A stretch of 64,000 bases of DNA from Phallusia mammillata (GCA_003260075.1 QLIY01000133.1:68989-132988); one strand, 5' to 3'. Counted from the first letter of the stretch, positions 51,407 through 62,934 are shown. Numbers and translations are program-made. The notes: generated by a model from the sequence alone, not told the origin.

Positions 51407-52706
51407 GGTTGGGAACCGCTGTCCTAACCCCTTCAAAGCTTGAGATTATAATGTGGATTGATCAATAATTCCCTAGAGTTTTGACTCCTCCCATAAAATC
51501 AATTAGATAGTTTCTGCAGTTTTGACATGTTACATTTGATCATCATAAACAGCAAAACATGTTTTTAAATAAAAGTGCAAAAAAATTTACAAAAATTAGA
51601 AACTTTTTGCAAGGTTAAAGTCCATGCCTGGTGAAGTTATAATGCATTATAGTTAGTACAACAAGATTAACATTTCTAAAGGTCATTTGCCCAAGGTTAT
51701 GTAACAAATTCAGTTTCGTCAGGCGAACGACACTTTGAAAAGGATTAAAATATGTGACCTTAAGTTGACGTTGGTTTACCGGTTTTAGACAGTTTCATCA
51801 CAACTGGTAAGTAACGATAAACCGATTTTGAAATTCATTTCAGATGTCATGACATCAGCGCTTGTCAAAACGTCAAAGGCGTTTTTCGCACAACTAATTG
51901 TTCATATTTTACTGAGATTTTTGTAGAATATTTAAACTTCAAATTCGTAAAGAAAAAAAGCTTTCTAATTGCTAAAAAATATAACATTCCTTTTAAAACT
52001 GCAACCGTGAAGTCAATCACCAATTCGTATGTTATCCAATATCAGTATATATTTATCAGGCCAAATCTGGAACGTTTTCGCTGCCAAAATCAACACGACT
52101 TTTGAATGAAAACCAACGTAATTGAAGTGAATTATTTCGTAGTTAATGGAAGTGAATTATTTCGTCGTATGTTCAAATGTTGCCACAATGTATGGATTGC
52201 AAATGTCTGTTGAATGCCTTTTTTCTCTACGGATTTATCATTTAACCGAAAACATTAGGTGTTTTTCCTACTTCGGGAATCAGAACTTGCCTTTTGTGGA
52301 TTACTCGGAATGTGAATGAAAAGATGGAATCGATTTATTTGACCGGATAGTAAATCCAATAAGCTTCTTCCGGGTACAGATTCGACTTTTGTCTCATTCT
52401 TGGCAATAACATTTTTTACAATAATCAGATTATGTTTTTTTTCTAAATATCGGTGGTATTTCAGAAACAAGAACCTCGTTATACAACAAAGTATTCATTT
52501 CGACCAATGTCAAAGTGCAACCTTTACGATTTTGTTTTCCTTACTGACGTTTTTTCGGGTAACGTGTGTGTCACGTGACGTGTAAACAGTCCGTCGACTG
52601 TTTGGTATTTGCGCAAATAATTTAGGTTTTTAACTGAAAATAAATTTGAATCCAACGGGAGTAAATATAAGAAAGTGAAATATTTTAGCTTTAATAAAAA
52701 CCAAAT

Positions 52707-52785
52707 TGTCAGCGATGTAGAATAAAACGTATTCATTTTATTAAACAGACGTTTCGAGGGGGGGGGGTTCATCATCAGTGAAAAT
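52707..52785 (-). repeat. Hammerhead-like repeat, subfamily B, stem II lost to a G run
   Basis: The minus strand has CTGATGA (plus 52772-52778), then ten C (the G run at 52758-52767), then CTCGAAACGTC (GAAA at plus 52752-52755; GUC cleavage triplet), then ACGTTTTATTCTACATCGCT. Core residues on both sides are intact; only the stem II hairpin is replaced by the placeholder. The 3' block is shared with the copy at 6.2 kb. Confidence 0.6.
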
Positions 52786-52929
52786 TTATTGTACAAGCGA
52801 AGCGAAAACAAGCGCGTTTATTTTATATACACAGAAAAGTAAGGAGAAAAGGTTCACATTGATAAATAGTTGCAGACAAAAGAGAAGATAGTGCTAAAAA
52901 ACAGTGATAATCAGGTGTTAAAAAGCCGC

Positions 52930-53105
52930 GGGGGCATAGAAGTTTTGTCAATTTTCAGCCCGGATGCGTGTCGTTAGATTTGAAGCGACTCTAAAATTAA
53001 TAATTGATTTCGGGGGGGGGGGTCGCGGGGGAAGTTTTGTCAATGTTCAGCCCGGGTGCGTGTCGTTAGATTTGAAGCGACTCTAAAATTAATAATTGAT
53101 TTCGA
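52930..53105. other. G-run join between two ~75-base copies
   Basis: Eleven G at 53012-53022 separate copies of a sequence from GAAGTTTTGTCAAT to AATAATTGATTTC that differ at several bases. Confidence 0.75.
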
Positions 53106-53767
53106 TCAGATGTTGCGTATAATATATATATTTTAGTTATGCGGGATTAGAGTGTATTATAAAACTCAAAGGTCGGTTGGTCTACAGCAGCTGTCAAGGA
53201 TGTACACAAACGAACTCTGGTTAAGAACGGTTAATTCCAATCTTATGAAAAAACGTGTTATAACAGAATATTTAGCATTTTTGTGGTTGATTTAAGACTT
53301 ATATTGCAACGATGAAAATAATTTATATGGATAAATGGTCACGTAGATCGAATTTTTGAAAGAAATTGTCCGATTATTTACCACTGGAATGGCGTTTTGA
53401 ACTCGTATAATGTACGAAACTCATTCAATAAGTTAACATCGTTTCTCGCGCTGTTTCGGGGTTCACACTAAATCCTGTTGGCACGTTTTCTTTCAAAATC
53501 TAACTTTATTCGAAAATTTACATTTCACAAACTGGGGTGAACAGATGTTTTGGGGTAAACAGCTGTTTCAGTTTGTAAGCTTCAACAGACTTTGACCTTT
53601 AATATTCTGGGGGGATTCTATTATCAGAAATTCGATCGGTCTCATTGACATCATTTGCGTGTTTTCTAATTAGAAGCGATCGACAAACCACAACGAACTT
53701 TTTATCGCAAGAGACTTAGGCGTTATTCACGTCGCCCGGTGACAAAGCAAGTGACTGAAAAATTGAT

Positions 53768-54220
53768 TTGGGGGGGCAGGTTACTTTGTGTATCCCAAAT
53801 TCCGTAATTAAGGCCTGTCTACGTGATGTGAACGATTTTCCAAATGTTGTGGTTGCTATAAAAAAGCACAAAAGCCCGAAGTTCTTTCAGTGTTGTTCAT
53901 TACGTCGCAATGTTAAGCCTTTAATGGGATGTGACGTAACTGGGGATTATCCCTTGTAGCAAATTTTAGGGGGAGCGCGTCAAATCCATGCGCCGGTGAC
54001 ATTCTGCGAGTGGGAACCGGCAAGGGGGTTGATGGGAGCGACAAAGACTGCTGTTAAATTATTCAGCTCCTTGGCTGGAAATTACGATGGAAACATGGGA
54101 AACATGACGAATGTTCAGATGCGACAACAACTCAATTCTTGTGACCGACCGACGTTGTTTCGTCCTCCCAGAAACCGTGGAGATCGCAGCAACCACTGCC
54201 CCTCACACACACGCCATTAG
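53768..54220 (+). other. GC-richer block with two unrecognised open frames
   Basis: Frames at 53768-53959 (63 codons) and 53996-54220 (74 codons, from MTFCEWEPARG to SHTRH) lie in a locally GC-richer block ending just before the hammerhead repeat. No domain is recognisable and splice signals are not convincing. Could be a small gene, a decayed exon or a regulatory island. Confidence 0.2.
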
Positions 54221-54234
54221 ATCACGCTATCAAC

Positions 54235-54365
54235 ATATAATTGGCAAATATATGAGCTACTGCTGCCAGGCATAATATCAAGTTTATAGAGCTCTTCTGG
54301 CAAATACATTTTTATTCCGACGTTTCGACGTCCTATACAGGTCGCCTTCATCAGGGTAATCACAC
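54235..54365 (-). repeat. Interspersed element carrying the hammerhead, subfamily A
   Basis: The ~70 bases 3' of the ribozyme on the minus strand (GCCAGAAGAGCTC..., ATTATGCCTGGCAGCAGTAGCT) align in order with the same region of the copy at 1948-2060, so the ribozyme is part of a longer repeat. No reverse transcriptase or GIY-YIG frame is present. A truncated Penelope-like element or a retrozyme-like non-autonomous element are the best guesses. Confidence 0.6.
54313..54361 (-). ncRNA. Minimal type I hammerhead ribozyme motif
   Basis: The minus strand shows every core element in order: helix I 5' strand ATTACC, CTGATGA, a stem II region (outer GGCG/CGTC with an inner CCT/AGG), GAAA, and then CGTC with the predicted cleavage after GUC, between plus bases 54319 and 54318. 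The helix I 3' strand GGAAT pairs with ATT(A)CC with one bulged A. Helix III is only A15.1-U16.1 and C15.2-G16.2 without a loop, as known for hammerheads of Penelope-like elements and retrozymes, which work best as dimers. Activity is inferred, not shown. Confidence 0.75.
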
Positions 54366-54439
54366 TGAATGCGAGTAGTATACAGTGCACGATAAACAAG
54401 GTAAAAATATAATTGGTGAATTGGTACAAGTGGAAAAAT

Positions 54440-54785
54440 GATACATGTTTGCACGGCTTTGATAATAAATACACATACTTATTTTTGCTTATCCATTGAT
54501 TCTTGACTCTGATGTTAAATAACCAAATTTTTAATTGGCTTTGATAATATAGGAGATATATTTTCACTTGAGTTGCCCTAATGTTTATGCTTGGCTTTGA
54601 TAGTTGATGCACAATTTTTTACTTGGCTTTAATAATTCAAACACAAATTTTCACTTGGATTTGATTATGAACAAACAAAAGTTACTTGGCTTTGATAACA
54701 AATACACAAATTTCTACTTGACTTTGTTAATAAACTCGACACATTCTTACTTATGGCTTTGATAATATATACACTAATAATATAC
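54440..54785 (+). repeat. Degenerate minisatellite, TTGGCTTTGATAA units
   Basis: The phrase ACTTGGCTTTGATAATA followed by an A/T-rich ACACAA-type spacer recurs about eight times at 30-50 base spacing with many substitutions. Non-coding. Confidence 0.65.
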
Positions 54786-56280
54786 TAGTGTTAAAACAGA
54801 CGATAAGAAAACTTATTTCTTACTTTGCTTTAAAAGTAAAGTGTTTTCCCAAATAGCTTTAAATTTCCATCACATTAAAAGCAAAATACAAAATGACGGT
54901 ACATAATACACATACATTTTACCTGGAATATAATATGGAATACAACTTGCATACAAAATGTCACAATTCATTTAAAGAAAATATTTTGACAGATTTGTTT
55001 TCAATTCGATATGTACCGACCTTCGATCAAAAGGCTGGAACAAAAGATGCAACAAAAACATTTAAATCGCAATGAAAAGTTTACTTATGAGGCGTATCGG
55101 CCATTAAAATCTAAGTAAATAGTAATCAATGCATCGAAAATCAACAACACCACCAACACACAACAAAAATAACTCAGCTGTCATTGGTTTTCATTTCTTA
55201 TCGTACTCCATAAGATAATCTGGGTGATTTTATTTCCTAATGCAATTGTGTAGTCATTGAAAAGATTAAGAGATATTTTATGTCATGTCAAAACGTGATG
55301 TAAAACCCTACTACAACATTTGAATGTGCTTTTGTTAAGAAGACTGCAGTTGCACAAAATGCTCATTCCATTATTCCATAAGCATATTATTATTTTATTA
55401 TTTGCCATACATTGGGCTATCTTTTTTAACAAACTCAACTCAACTCAACTCAACTCAAACACAACCAAAATATCAGAAAATATAAAATGTGCCACAAATT
55501 TGAAAAAAAATCCTAATCATCTAATATAAGTGAACAAGTGTTTTAATTGTTTTAACAAAACCGAAACACGACCTGTAACCTTACAGCAAATTAACGTAGT
55601 GTTTCATAATTTTTTATTTTTATGATTGGACATTACGTAAATAAGTTGCTTTCTTTATCAAAATGCACAAACATGTACTTGACTAATTTAGTGTATTTAA
55701 TTTTCCCGTCAGTCAAACGTATATTTTTCTTTTGATTGCATTTATGAGTCTAAATAATCTCTATGCAAAAGATAAGGTAGGCTACAAGAAAAAGTTCTTT
55801 TAATTTCCAACATATCCAACATACATTTGTTCACACTGTTATTTCGTGCGCTAAACCAAATAAACATGATTGCATGATTGTAATAAAATGGAGTGGCAAA
55901 ATACGTAATATCACCCTGCCTTAGGTAACACAAAGGCGACAAAAAGAAAAAACGCACTGCTCCAAAATACCTTTTTCTTATTTTGCAGTACACGTGCGGT
56001 CTTACGAATATAAAGAGCAAGTTTCATTTGAAAGGGGCATAAAAGCGCAAATCTCGACCACAAGAGACGTTGTGTTTCTTAGAGAATCGGCAGTTGGTTA
56101 AATTTGTGGTGTTGGAAAAAGAATCATTAAAATATTTTTAATGGTTGTGCATTTTAAACTAGCCGACGGTATTTTAAGACAGAGTTCTTTATTTTATGAG
56201 TTTATTTTTCCTTTCGTGTTTAAAAACAATATGAAAATATCCGTGATAATTAGGTTTACAAAATATAAATCACTCGTATT
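54786..56280. other. Intergenic upstream of cionin
   Basis: AT-rich with no supported gene. Contains a short (CTCAA)n microsatellite at 55433-55459. The last 1.5 kb before the cionin TATA boxes is the natural place for its enhancers, but no specific site can be defended. Confidence 0.45.
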
Positions 56281-56295
56281 TTACAGTTTGAGATG

Positions 56296-56330
56296 TATAT
56301 ATAAAAGTGTGAGATGTATGTATAAAAGCA
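56296..56330 (+). promoter_or_regulatory. Tandem TATA boxes of the cionin gene
   Basis: Two TATAAAAG boxes, at about 56299-56306 and 56321-56328, lie within a repeated GAGATGTATRTATAAAAG unit. They are about 130-150 bases before the ATG, so initiation near 56330-56355 would give a ~100-base leader. Confidence 0.6.
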
Positions 56331-56449
56331 TTATCTTATTCAAATAGAATCAAATTACTTATAGTTGTTTTTTAATAGATCTAAGCTAAAGAACGAACTA
56401 AATATTGCAAGGGTACAAACACTAGGAAAAATCGATCCCAGTAGTTAAA

Positions 56450-59400
56450 ATGAACTATAGTTGGCGAGCGGTCTCATTTGCATTTTTGCTTTTTGCCGTT
56501 CACGCAATCACTGGGCTATCAGCTGTCAGCAATGATGTCCCGAAGGACCGGGGCTCGCCAGATCTTGTCCGCGGGAACGATGAGCTCCGAATTCGGCAAG
56601 ATCGATCGCTTCGAACCGGTAAACCACAACGATGTTAACTTGAAAACAAATGTTTTGTGTTTGAGAAGTGTTGGTATTTTCTTCTTTTAGTTCGGTCCCT
56701 ACAAACAAGTTGTGGATTTTTCATTAAAGGTTAACGGCGAATTATGTTTTTTCAATGACTAATCTCGCAGTCACTAAAAAAGCTTTGTGAAGAGGTGTGG
56801 TGCAAAAAAACTGATGTAAAAACGTTTTGTACAATACATTTTGATGTGCAGAAAAATCGATGCGAAATGCACAACTAATATATTTCTGATGTCCTGATTT
56901 GACAAGCGGCGGGTTTTTGATTTGCAAATATTATTCTGACGAGATATTTCGGTTATTGGGCTTTTGATCCCGTAAATTTAAAATTACAGCCCGAACCAAA
57001 AAAGTAAATTGCAACTTGAAACAAGAACTAATCCTTCAAGTATATATTAGCAATCAGCCTCATGTTTACAGTGCTTTGTAATAGTTTTGTTAATTTCCAA
57101 ATTTTTTTACAATCCAAAGCGCTTAAAAAAACGCAAAACAAAGGGTGTTGAAAATGTCTAGTATTATCATAAATCTTAAAAAATCAAATTTGGGAATCAT
57201 GAATTGTAATAGAATTAGGAAAAAAATTCAAGAATCAAATTATTAGGATTTGTGACTTCTTATTATTATTTGTACTCATACAAATGGTACTAGTAGCAAA
57301 ATTTTACTCCGGAGTATACCTTTTAACAAATTTAATGACTTACAAATGGACTGATCGATAACAGTGCCGCAACTGCACCCAGTCTGTGATTAATATGTCG
57401 GGATCTGCCAAGTTCTGGAGCCACGAGCGGCCTTGATGGCTATCACCCCCCTCTTTCACTAGCCGATAATTGCACTGAGCTTGTCAGCATGGAAATGTGA
57501 TGTTCTGACGCGAGCACTGACATTAAATATTTAGTTGGTGACCGCTAAAAAAACTTACCTAGGGATAATAAAATCACCAACGCTATAGGTTTTTGGTTCA
57601 CTTAATGCATTTTGTTAGCTTGCCTATTTTTTGGTTTCAAGCATTTGTTGATAAAGGTAGACGCTGGAGGGTTTTTTACCCATTAAAGTGTACCTCCATA
57701 CCGATGGGGTTAACAATTCCTAAGGCTTAAGAGGGGGGGGGGGGCTTGCCTATTTTTTGTCTTCAAGTATTTCTTGATAAAGGTAGACGCTGGAGGGTTT
57801 TTTACCCATCAAAGTGTACCTCCATACCGATGGGGTTAACAATTCCTAAGGCTTAAGACGATTATCTAAGATACTTTTAAAAACTGAAGAAAATTCACCA
57901 ATAAACGGTTTTCAAATGGTTTTTGCTTGTGGCTGTAAGTTTAAAACGTGTCTTTCAAACGGCTGCTAAAACTGTTAGGTATTTTCAAGAATTTGATATT
58001 CAAGAAAGAGACGTACGTCGGGTTTGATGTTATACGCACTGTTCCCAACTTTAGGCCCCGAAGAAGCCCCAAACCCGGCCTGAACCTGATTGTTTTTTGC
58101 AACAAATCCCGAATTTCGGCACAAATGAGGCCGGGTGTGAAATCAGGACAGAATCAATTCCGTTTCATTCAAATTTAAAGCCCTAACCCGACCCGACAAC
58201 TCTAATAAGAATTTTGGTCATGTTATTATATTTCCCATCCTTGTTTAACAATTCAACACCTTTTTTATGTTAAGACGATGATGAAGCAAGACTGGTGCGA
58301 AGCGCTCTAGCGAAGGAAGCAGCAAGAATGCTTATCCAACGGCTGTCGACAAAGCGACCAACTAACACCGAAAATCGGGTAAAGAACGGAAAAGGTCTGA
58401 GCTATATGCTGGAACGTTTAGTCAAGACAAATGAATGGGCAAATCTGCATCGCGCAAGACCAGCAGACAAAGACAGTGAGTATTAATCATAAAACAAAAC
58501 TCAAAATCACCCGCTTGTATAAGATGGCGTTTTTGGTTCAGAATTGTGGCGTACACATATGGCGTTTTTATTCGTTAATGCAACGCCCAGAAAGAAAATA
58601 TTAAACTTGGCGTAACATTTTCCTGAACTAATAGAGACACAACTATGCGCGCTTGCACTTTAAAACTAATTTCTGTTTAAATATTGCAACAAATAAGTTT
58701 TATGTTCAAAGACCCTTTTTTCATTTGGTATTATAAGTTAGATATTGTTAACACACGCATATGTATTGTAAATATCACCTGCTTAGCATTAGGTGCTGTC
58801 ACATAATTGTTTCCTATTCAGTCAATCAGTAATAAATTAGCCAAAGTGTTTTGTTTAATCCGTTGCAAATATATCAGACCCCAAAATCGTTTTCCTTGGG
58901 GCCTTTCACATTTACCCATGTGTATAAAACAAACTCAAAACTGCCTTTAACGTGTCAATAATTATTTCAAGACGCCTGTAGCCGGCCAAATACAGGGAAA
59001 CTGTTGAGGTTGATTTTTAGGCATAGTATTGATTGCAGCGTCTGTCCGATAATAATTGTCTACGTCGTGTATCCACTAGGGGTGTTTATTGCCCAGAACG
59101 GTGCTGGATCAATCATTTTAATGAGTCTTCTGGGACTAGTGTTAATAAACCTGTGTTGTAGTATTTGGTTCGATACTGGCCGATGCTAGAAACGCATTTT
59201 TTGGCTATATTAAAATTTGGATTTGGGTACCGTTAAAGATTCCAGTAGGGCAGAATAAATCTTAAGTGCAAAAAAATTCAATTTGCAAATCTCCGCCCCG
59301 GACCAATTACCCGAGTTTAATTTGTATCGATTTGAGGTTTAGTGATGCCCAAATTCCTCAATATTTTGATAACATTGTGTGTTCTAGTTTTCAATATAAT

Positions 59401-60185
59401 AAATGTCAGTAATATTAGTGTAACCAAACCAAAGTCCTAAAATTTTGACTATTGGGATAACTTTGGACTTCAATTATACTTTTACCTAATTGTATTTAAT
59501 TAAATACCTGAATTTCTAATTTATTTTTAAGTTTCGAAACTAAAAAAACTGAGAATGATTTATTTAATTTTTCATAATAACTTTTATTTGCATAATTAAA
59601 AACTCAGCTACCTTATTCTTTGTGTCCAAGCTTGTTGCCTTTTTCGAAATATCTAATATTACTTCATTACAACATTATAATAACGGCTAACACACCACAA
59701 TACCTTTGCTTCCGTAAGCGGAACTGGTATACTTCCGGCAGGGGTTAATATTGTTTCTCAGTAAAGGTTTAAGTTCATTTTAACTAAAAAACTTCCGTTT
59801 GGGATTTTGCCTATTCCACTAATTCCTACCGATAGCCACGAACCATTTCAAAGTCAACAAAAAAGAGTCGATCTTTCGGGTGATAAAAAATAACAATAGC
59901 GTAGGTATAAATAAAGCCTTCTTTAATTAGTTTTGGGACAGGCGTTTCAAATTTCCATTTATTGGTAATAACGTAAAGGAAAAAAACGTCTGTTGATTTT
60001 AAAAACAATCAAGAAACATGACTTTAAATATATTCTTGCGTTTAGGAATGGAGATGTCGAACGAAAACGACCGGGATTCGGAAGCCGAATCGCCGGATGA
60101 TGGATTGATGCGCTCCGATCGGAATTACTATGGTTGGATGGACTTCGGCAAGCGATCAATCGACCATGACGACTACTCCTACTAG
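56450..60185 (+). CDS. cionin: Cionin precursor (CCK/gastrin-family prepropeptide)
   Basis: Three exons: 56450-56618, 58275-58475, 60046-60185, joined in phase (1, then 1) to give 169 residues. Residues 1-25 (MNYSWRAVSFAFLLFAVHAI...) form a signal peptide. The propeptide is charged with many single Arg sites. Exon 3 encodes ...SDR-NYYGWMDF-GKR: Arg before the octapeptide, WMDF as the CCK/gastrin core, Gly for amidation and Lys-Arg for cleavage. Cionin from Ciona is NYYGWMDF-amide with both tyrosines sulfated, so the identification is exact. It is a secreted brain-gut peptide acting on CCK-receptor homologues. The tail SIDHDDYSY is acidic and Tyr-bearing like the C-flanking peptide of CCK. AATAAA is at 60215-60220. 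Isoforms by alternative donor use (for example near 58377) are possible; intron 1 contains a G-run join. Confidence 0.97.
57618..57857. other. G-run join between two ~114-base copies in cionin intron 1
   Basis: Twelve G at 57733-57744 separate two copies of a sequence from CTTGCCTATTTTTTG to CTAAGGCTTAAGA, differing at about five positions. This is a clear example of allelic divergence between abutted contig ends. Confidence 0.8.
58050..58200. repeat. GGCC-rich repeat fragment in cionin intron 1
   Basis: AGGCCCCGAAGAAGCCCC, AACCCGGCCTGAACC and CCCTAACCCGACCCGACAAC belong to the GGCC-rich style of the repeats at 19.2, 62.1 and 63.1 kb, in reverse orientation. Homology here is looser than among those three. 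Confidence 0.45.
60123..60146 (+). other. cionin: Mature cionin octapeptide coding segment
   Basis: Encodes Asn-Tyr-Tyr-Gly-Trp-Met-Asp-Phe. The amidation Gly is at 60147-60149 and the Lys-Arg cleavage pair at 60150-60155. The upstream Arg is the N-terminal processing site. Confidence 0.98.
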
Positions 60186-60296
60186 CGCCAACTAGCGACA
60201 GAACTGGGACCGATAATAAAGTAGAATGCGCTGCAATTCGTCGATTATAACTGTGACGTTATTATTAGATTTTGTGATTTCCATTGTATGTTTAGA

Positions 60297-60717
60297 CAGC
60301 GGTTCTCAAACTGGGGTCCGCGGTCCTTTAGGGGTCCGTGAGGCAATTTTGGAGGGACCGCGAAAAGGTTGAAGTAATTCTATAATCTTATTTAGTGTCA
60401 GTTTGCGCCACTAAATAAGTTTAAATCAAATTAGAGTTGAGAATCGACTGTCTCTATTGCAAAAAATAACCTTTATTGAATGACATTTATCAAAAATGCA
60501 ATTGTTCGAGCACAATCGTAATGCTTTTTGTCTTGTCTGTGATGTCACAAGCTGTCTTTGGATCATTGTTACGCTCAATTTTGCATAACTACCGCTAAAA
60601 TCCTGCAATCGAATTTCGTTTTTCTTAAATACACATTCCAGTTAAAGAACCGCGAGCCCTCGAAATAATGGCAAAGGGACCGTTTTGAAAAATAATGAAA
60701 AAGTTTGAGAACCAATG
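60297..60717. mobile_element. hAT-type MITE downstream of cionin
   Basis: The left end CAGCGGTTCTCAAACTGGGGTC and the right end AAAAGTTTGAGAACCAATG are imperfect inverted repeats of the same kind as the MITEs at 35.9 and 50.9 kb. Flanking 8-mers match only partly, so it is probably an old insertion. Confidence 0.65.
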
Positions 60718-62055
60718 TTTTGGAGAGAAATAAACGCCAATGTAAAACAATTTTATTTAATATTTTTTTTCGTATTCGTTACAACGTATAATATTGGGCA
60801 AGTTAAATCTAAGATAGGGACTAACAAACTATCGACTACTTACCCATTTTTGTTTTACAGTATGCGCATTTTACTGCATCTTTTTGCACATTTACCATTG
60901 CCGAGCTAGTAACATTAAAATAACGCTTTCATATTGCACCACTTTAATATTAGCACATTTTTATCATAGATTGCTCCACTCGACTTTTGTTATTGACACA
61001 TTTGCATTATCTATTGCTATTTTTGGCGTACATTTCTTATCAGTGCGAGCAATACATTGGTGTACGTAATACGTATTTGATTTGTATGATACCGGCGCAC
61101 TAAAGAACGTCTTCGTAATAGAAATTGAAAGCTCTGAAGGTTAAAGGTGGAGAATACAATCATACAGTAATTCCAAATGTCAATCATATGAAGTCGTAAT
61201 AACAATATTTCATGTATTGATGAGTCTTTCCGGAAAACGTGACATTTACATGAGCCAAAGTTGCGATAATGTTATCTTCTACTTTCTCATTAATTATCCA
61301 TGAAGCAAGCAAAGGATTATGTGCCTTTTCTGTTGTATATACATGTAAAGGCGTCAGAAATTGAACGTCAAAATGTTGGCAAGATTAAATTAAAAATATC
61401 AAAAGGGCAAAACATTTTAATAATACATGAAAAATATCCGTCTAGACCAGAGGTCACTACACCACGATTTATTGGCTAGGTCCGGCCCGCGAATGTGTTT
61501 AATCTGGATATGTAATGTAAAAATATGTAACACCCTTTTTTCGTTTCATCTGCAATAACGGGCTGTCAGTACCCAAATTAACTTACTAAAAAGATATTAA
61601 TACAGTAAAACGATAAAGAGGCAAGCAGCGCAGATGTACAGTCGCGACACAACCACCGCTTTAACACCAACTCCAACTGCCGGCTTCTCATGCGCGTGGG
61701 ACCGAGTCTACTCGACAATTCGTTACAGCGAGACAACACAGAAATGCCTTATAGCGTCATGGGATGGTGCTAAAATAAAAACGTAACAACTCACATAAAA
61801 ATAAACCTTGAGTTATATATTTCCTCCGAAAGTATTCTCGCAACAACATGTAGCCTAGATTAATTTCCGCTAGTTTTGCAGAACTTATAAAAGTCAAAAG
61901 ACAGCTTGTTGTATCACATGCAGGACTAAGTGTACCTTTGCTATTGTGCACAAACAAATGCTTTCTTTTATTTATTGTGATGGAATAAATGAATATTGCC
62001 AGCAGAGAAGACATTTCACTATGCCCCATAATATAGTGTTTGACAGTAGTATCAT
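60718..62055. other. Intergenic, nothing recognised
   Basis: AT-rich with short chance frames. A hAT-like half end (AGAGGTCACTACACC... GGTCCGGCCCGCG) occurs near 61450 without a visible partner. Confidence 0.45.
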
Positions 62056-62059
62056 AAGT

Positions 62060-62260
62060 AAGCCTGGACTTGTCTATTGTGATTGTTGTCTTGGTCTTCC
62101 CTGAGGCTTCAATGTATAGGCCTGTACATTTGGGCTTAAACGGGCTTTTGGGTCTAAACGGGCTTCTCAAAAACAGCTCGGGTTCGGGCCGGGTTTCGGG
62201 CTTGGACTTAGGGTTCGGCCGGGTTCAGGCACCAATTTCAGGCCCGATAACAACTCTCAT
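62060..62260 (+). repeat. GGCC-rich interspersed repeat, copy 2
   Basis: CTTGTCTATTGTGATTG, TCTTGGTCTTCCCTGAGG, AGGCCTGTACATTTGGGC, AAACGGGCTTCTCAAAAAC and GGTTCGGGCCGGGTTTCGGG align in order with 19226-19375. Confidence 0.7.
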
Positions 62261-62934
62261 ACAAAGTGCCCCCGTCTATAGAAATAATGGTAGTCCAAGA
62301 CACCGCCATTGTGCCTTGACGTATAACCATATAACGTATTATTTGGGCGCATCCTGAAAACAATTTCCAAACCGACCGCAGTTTCGTCACAGCACATATA
62401 TGCCGACTCATGGTTTAGGGTGGTCCAGACCCTGGCACCTTACAGACTAATATATGTCTGTTGTCAGGTTGCTATAAGGAGTTTTTGCGCTTTGTGACAA
62501 TATAGACGTGTTCATATTTTTAATAATATTTATATTTTAGTCCCGAAGCATGTCATTGCAAACTAAATCTTTTAATACAAAAGAATTTCTCCTTAAGCCG
62601 CCCGCCAAATAAATATTAAACCCTTGGACCGACCTGGTTTAGATCGGTGGTTCTCAAAACAAGCAAACTGCAACAGTTTAAATTATGTTACCAAGCACTT
62701 GAATATAAACAAGCTCAAGCAAATCGTTTGGTGTGCTATAAAAAAATCGCTTTAGTTGGCAGACGTTCCGGCCGGGTTGCTGACCCCTGCCCTAGGGTTA
62801 CTATTCGCAGTTCGCACCACAATTCTGTTCTCAACCCAACAGAAAATGAGAATTTGCTAAAACGAATATTTTGCGACGCACTTGAAAATCTCTTGTGACG
62901 AATCAGAATTGTAAAATGCCTAAAAATTATGGCC

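Larger units (their letters stand above)
50907..51421. mobile_element. hAT-type MITE (outer element, contains a nested one)
   Basis: Inverted ends CAGCGGTTCCCAACCT and AGGTTGGGAACCGCTG, flanked by a perfect 8-bp duplication TCCTAACC at 50899-50906 and 51422-51429. Interrupted by a second element at 51074-51330 and by a 48-G placeholder at 51358-51405, so its true length is unknown. Confidence 0.93.

Noticed and set aside
61445..61500. hAT-like end near 61450
   Set aside because: Only one end is visible; no partner or target duplication.
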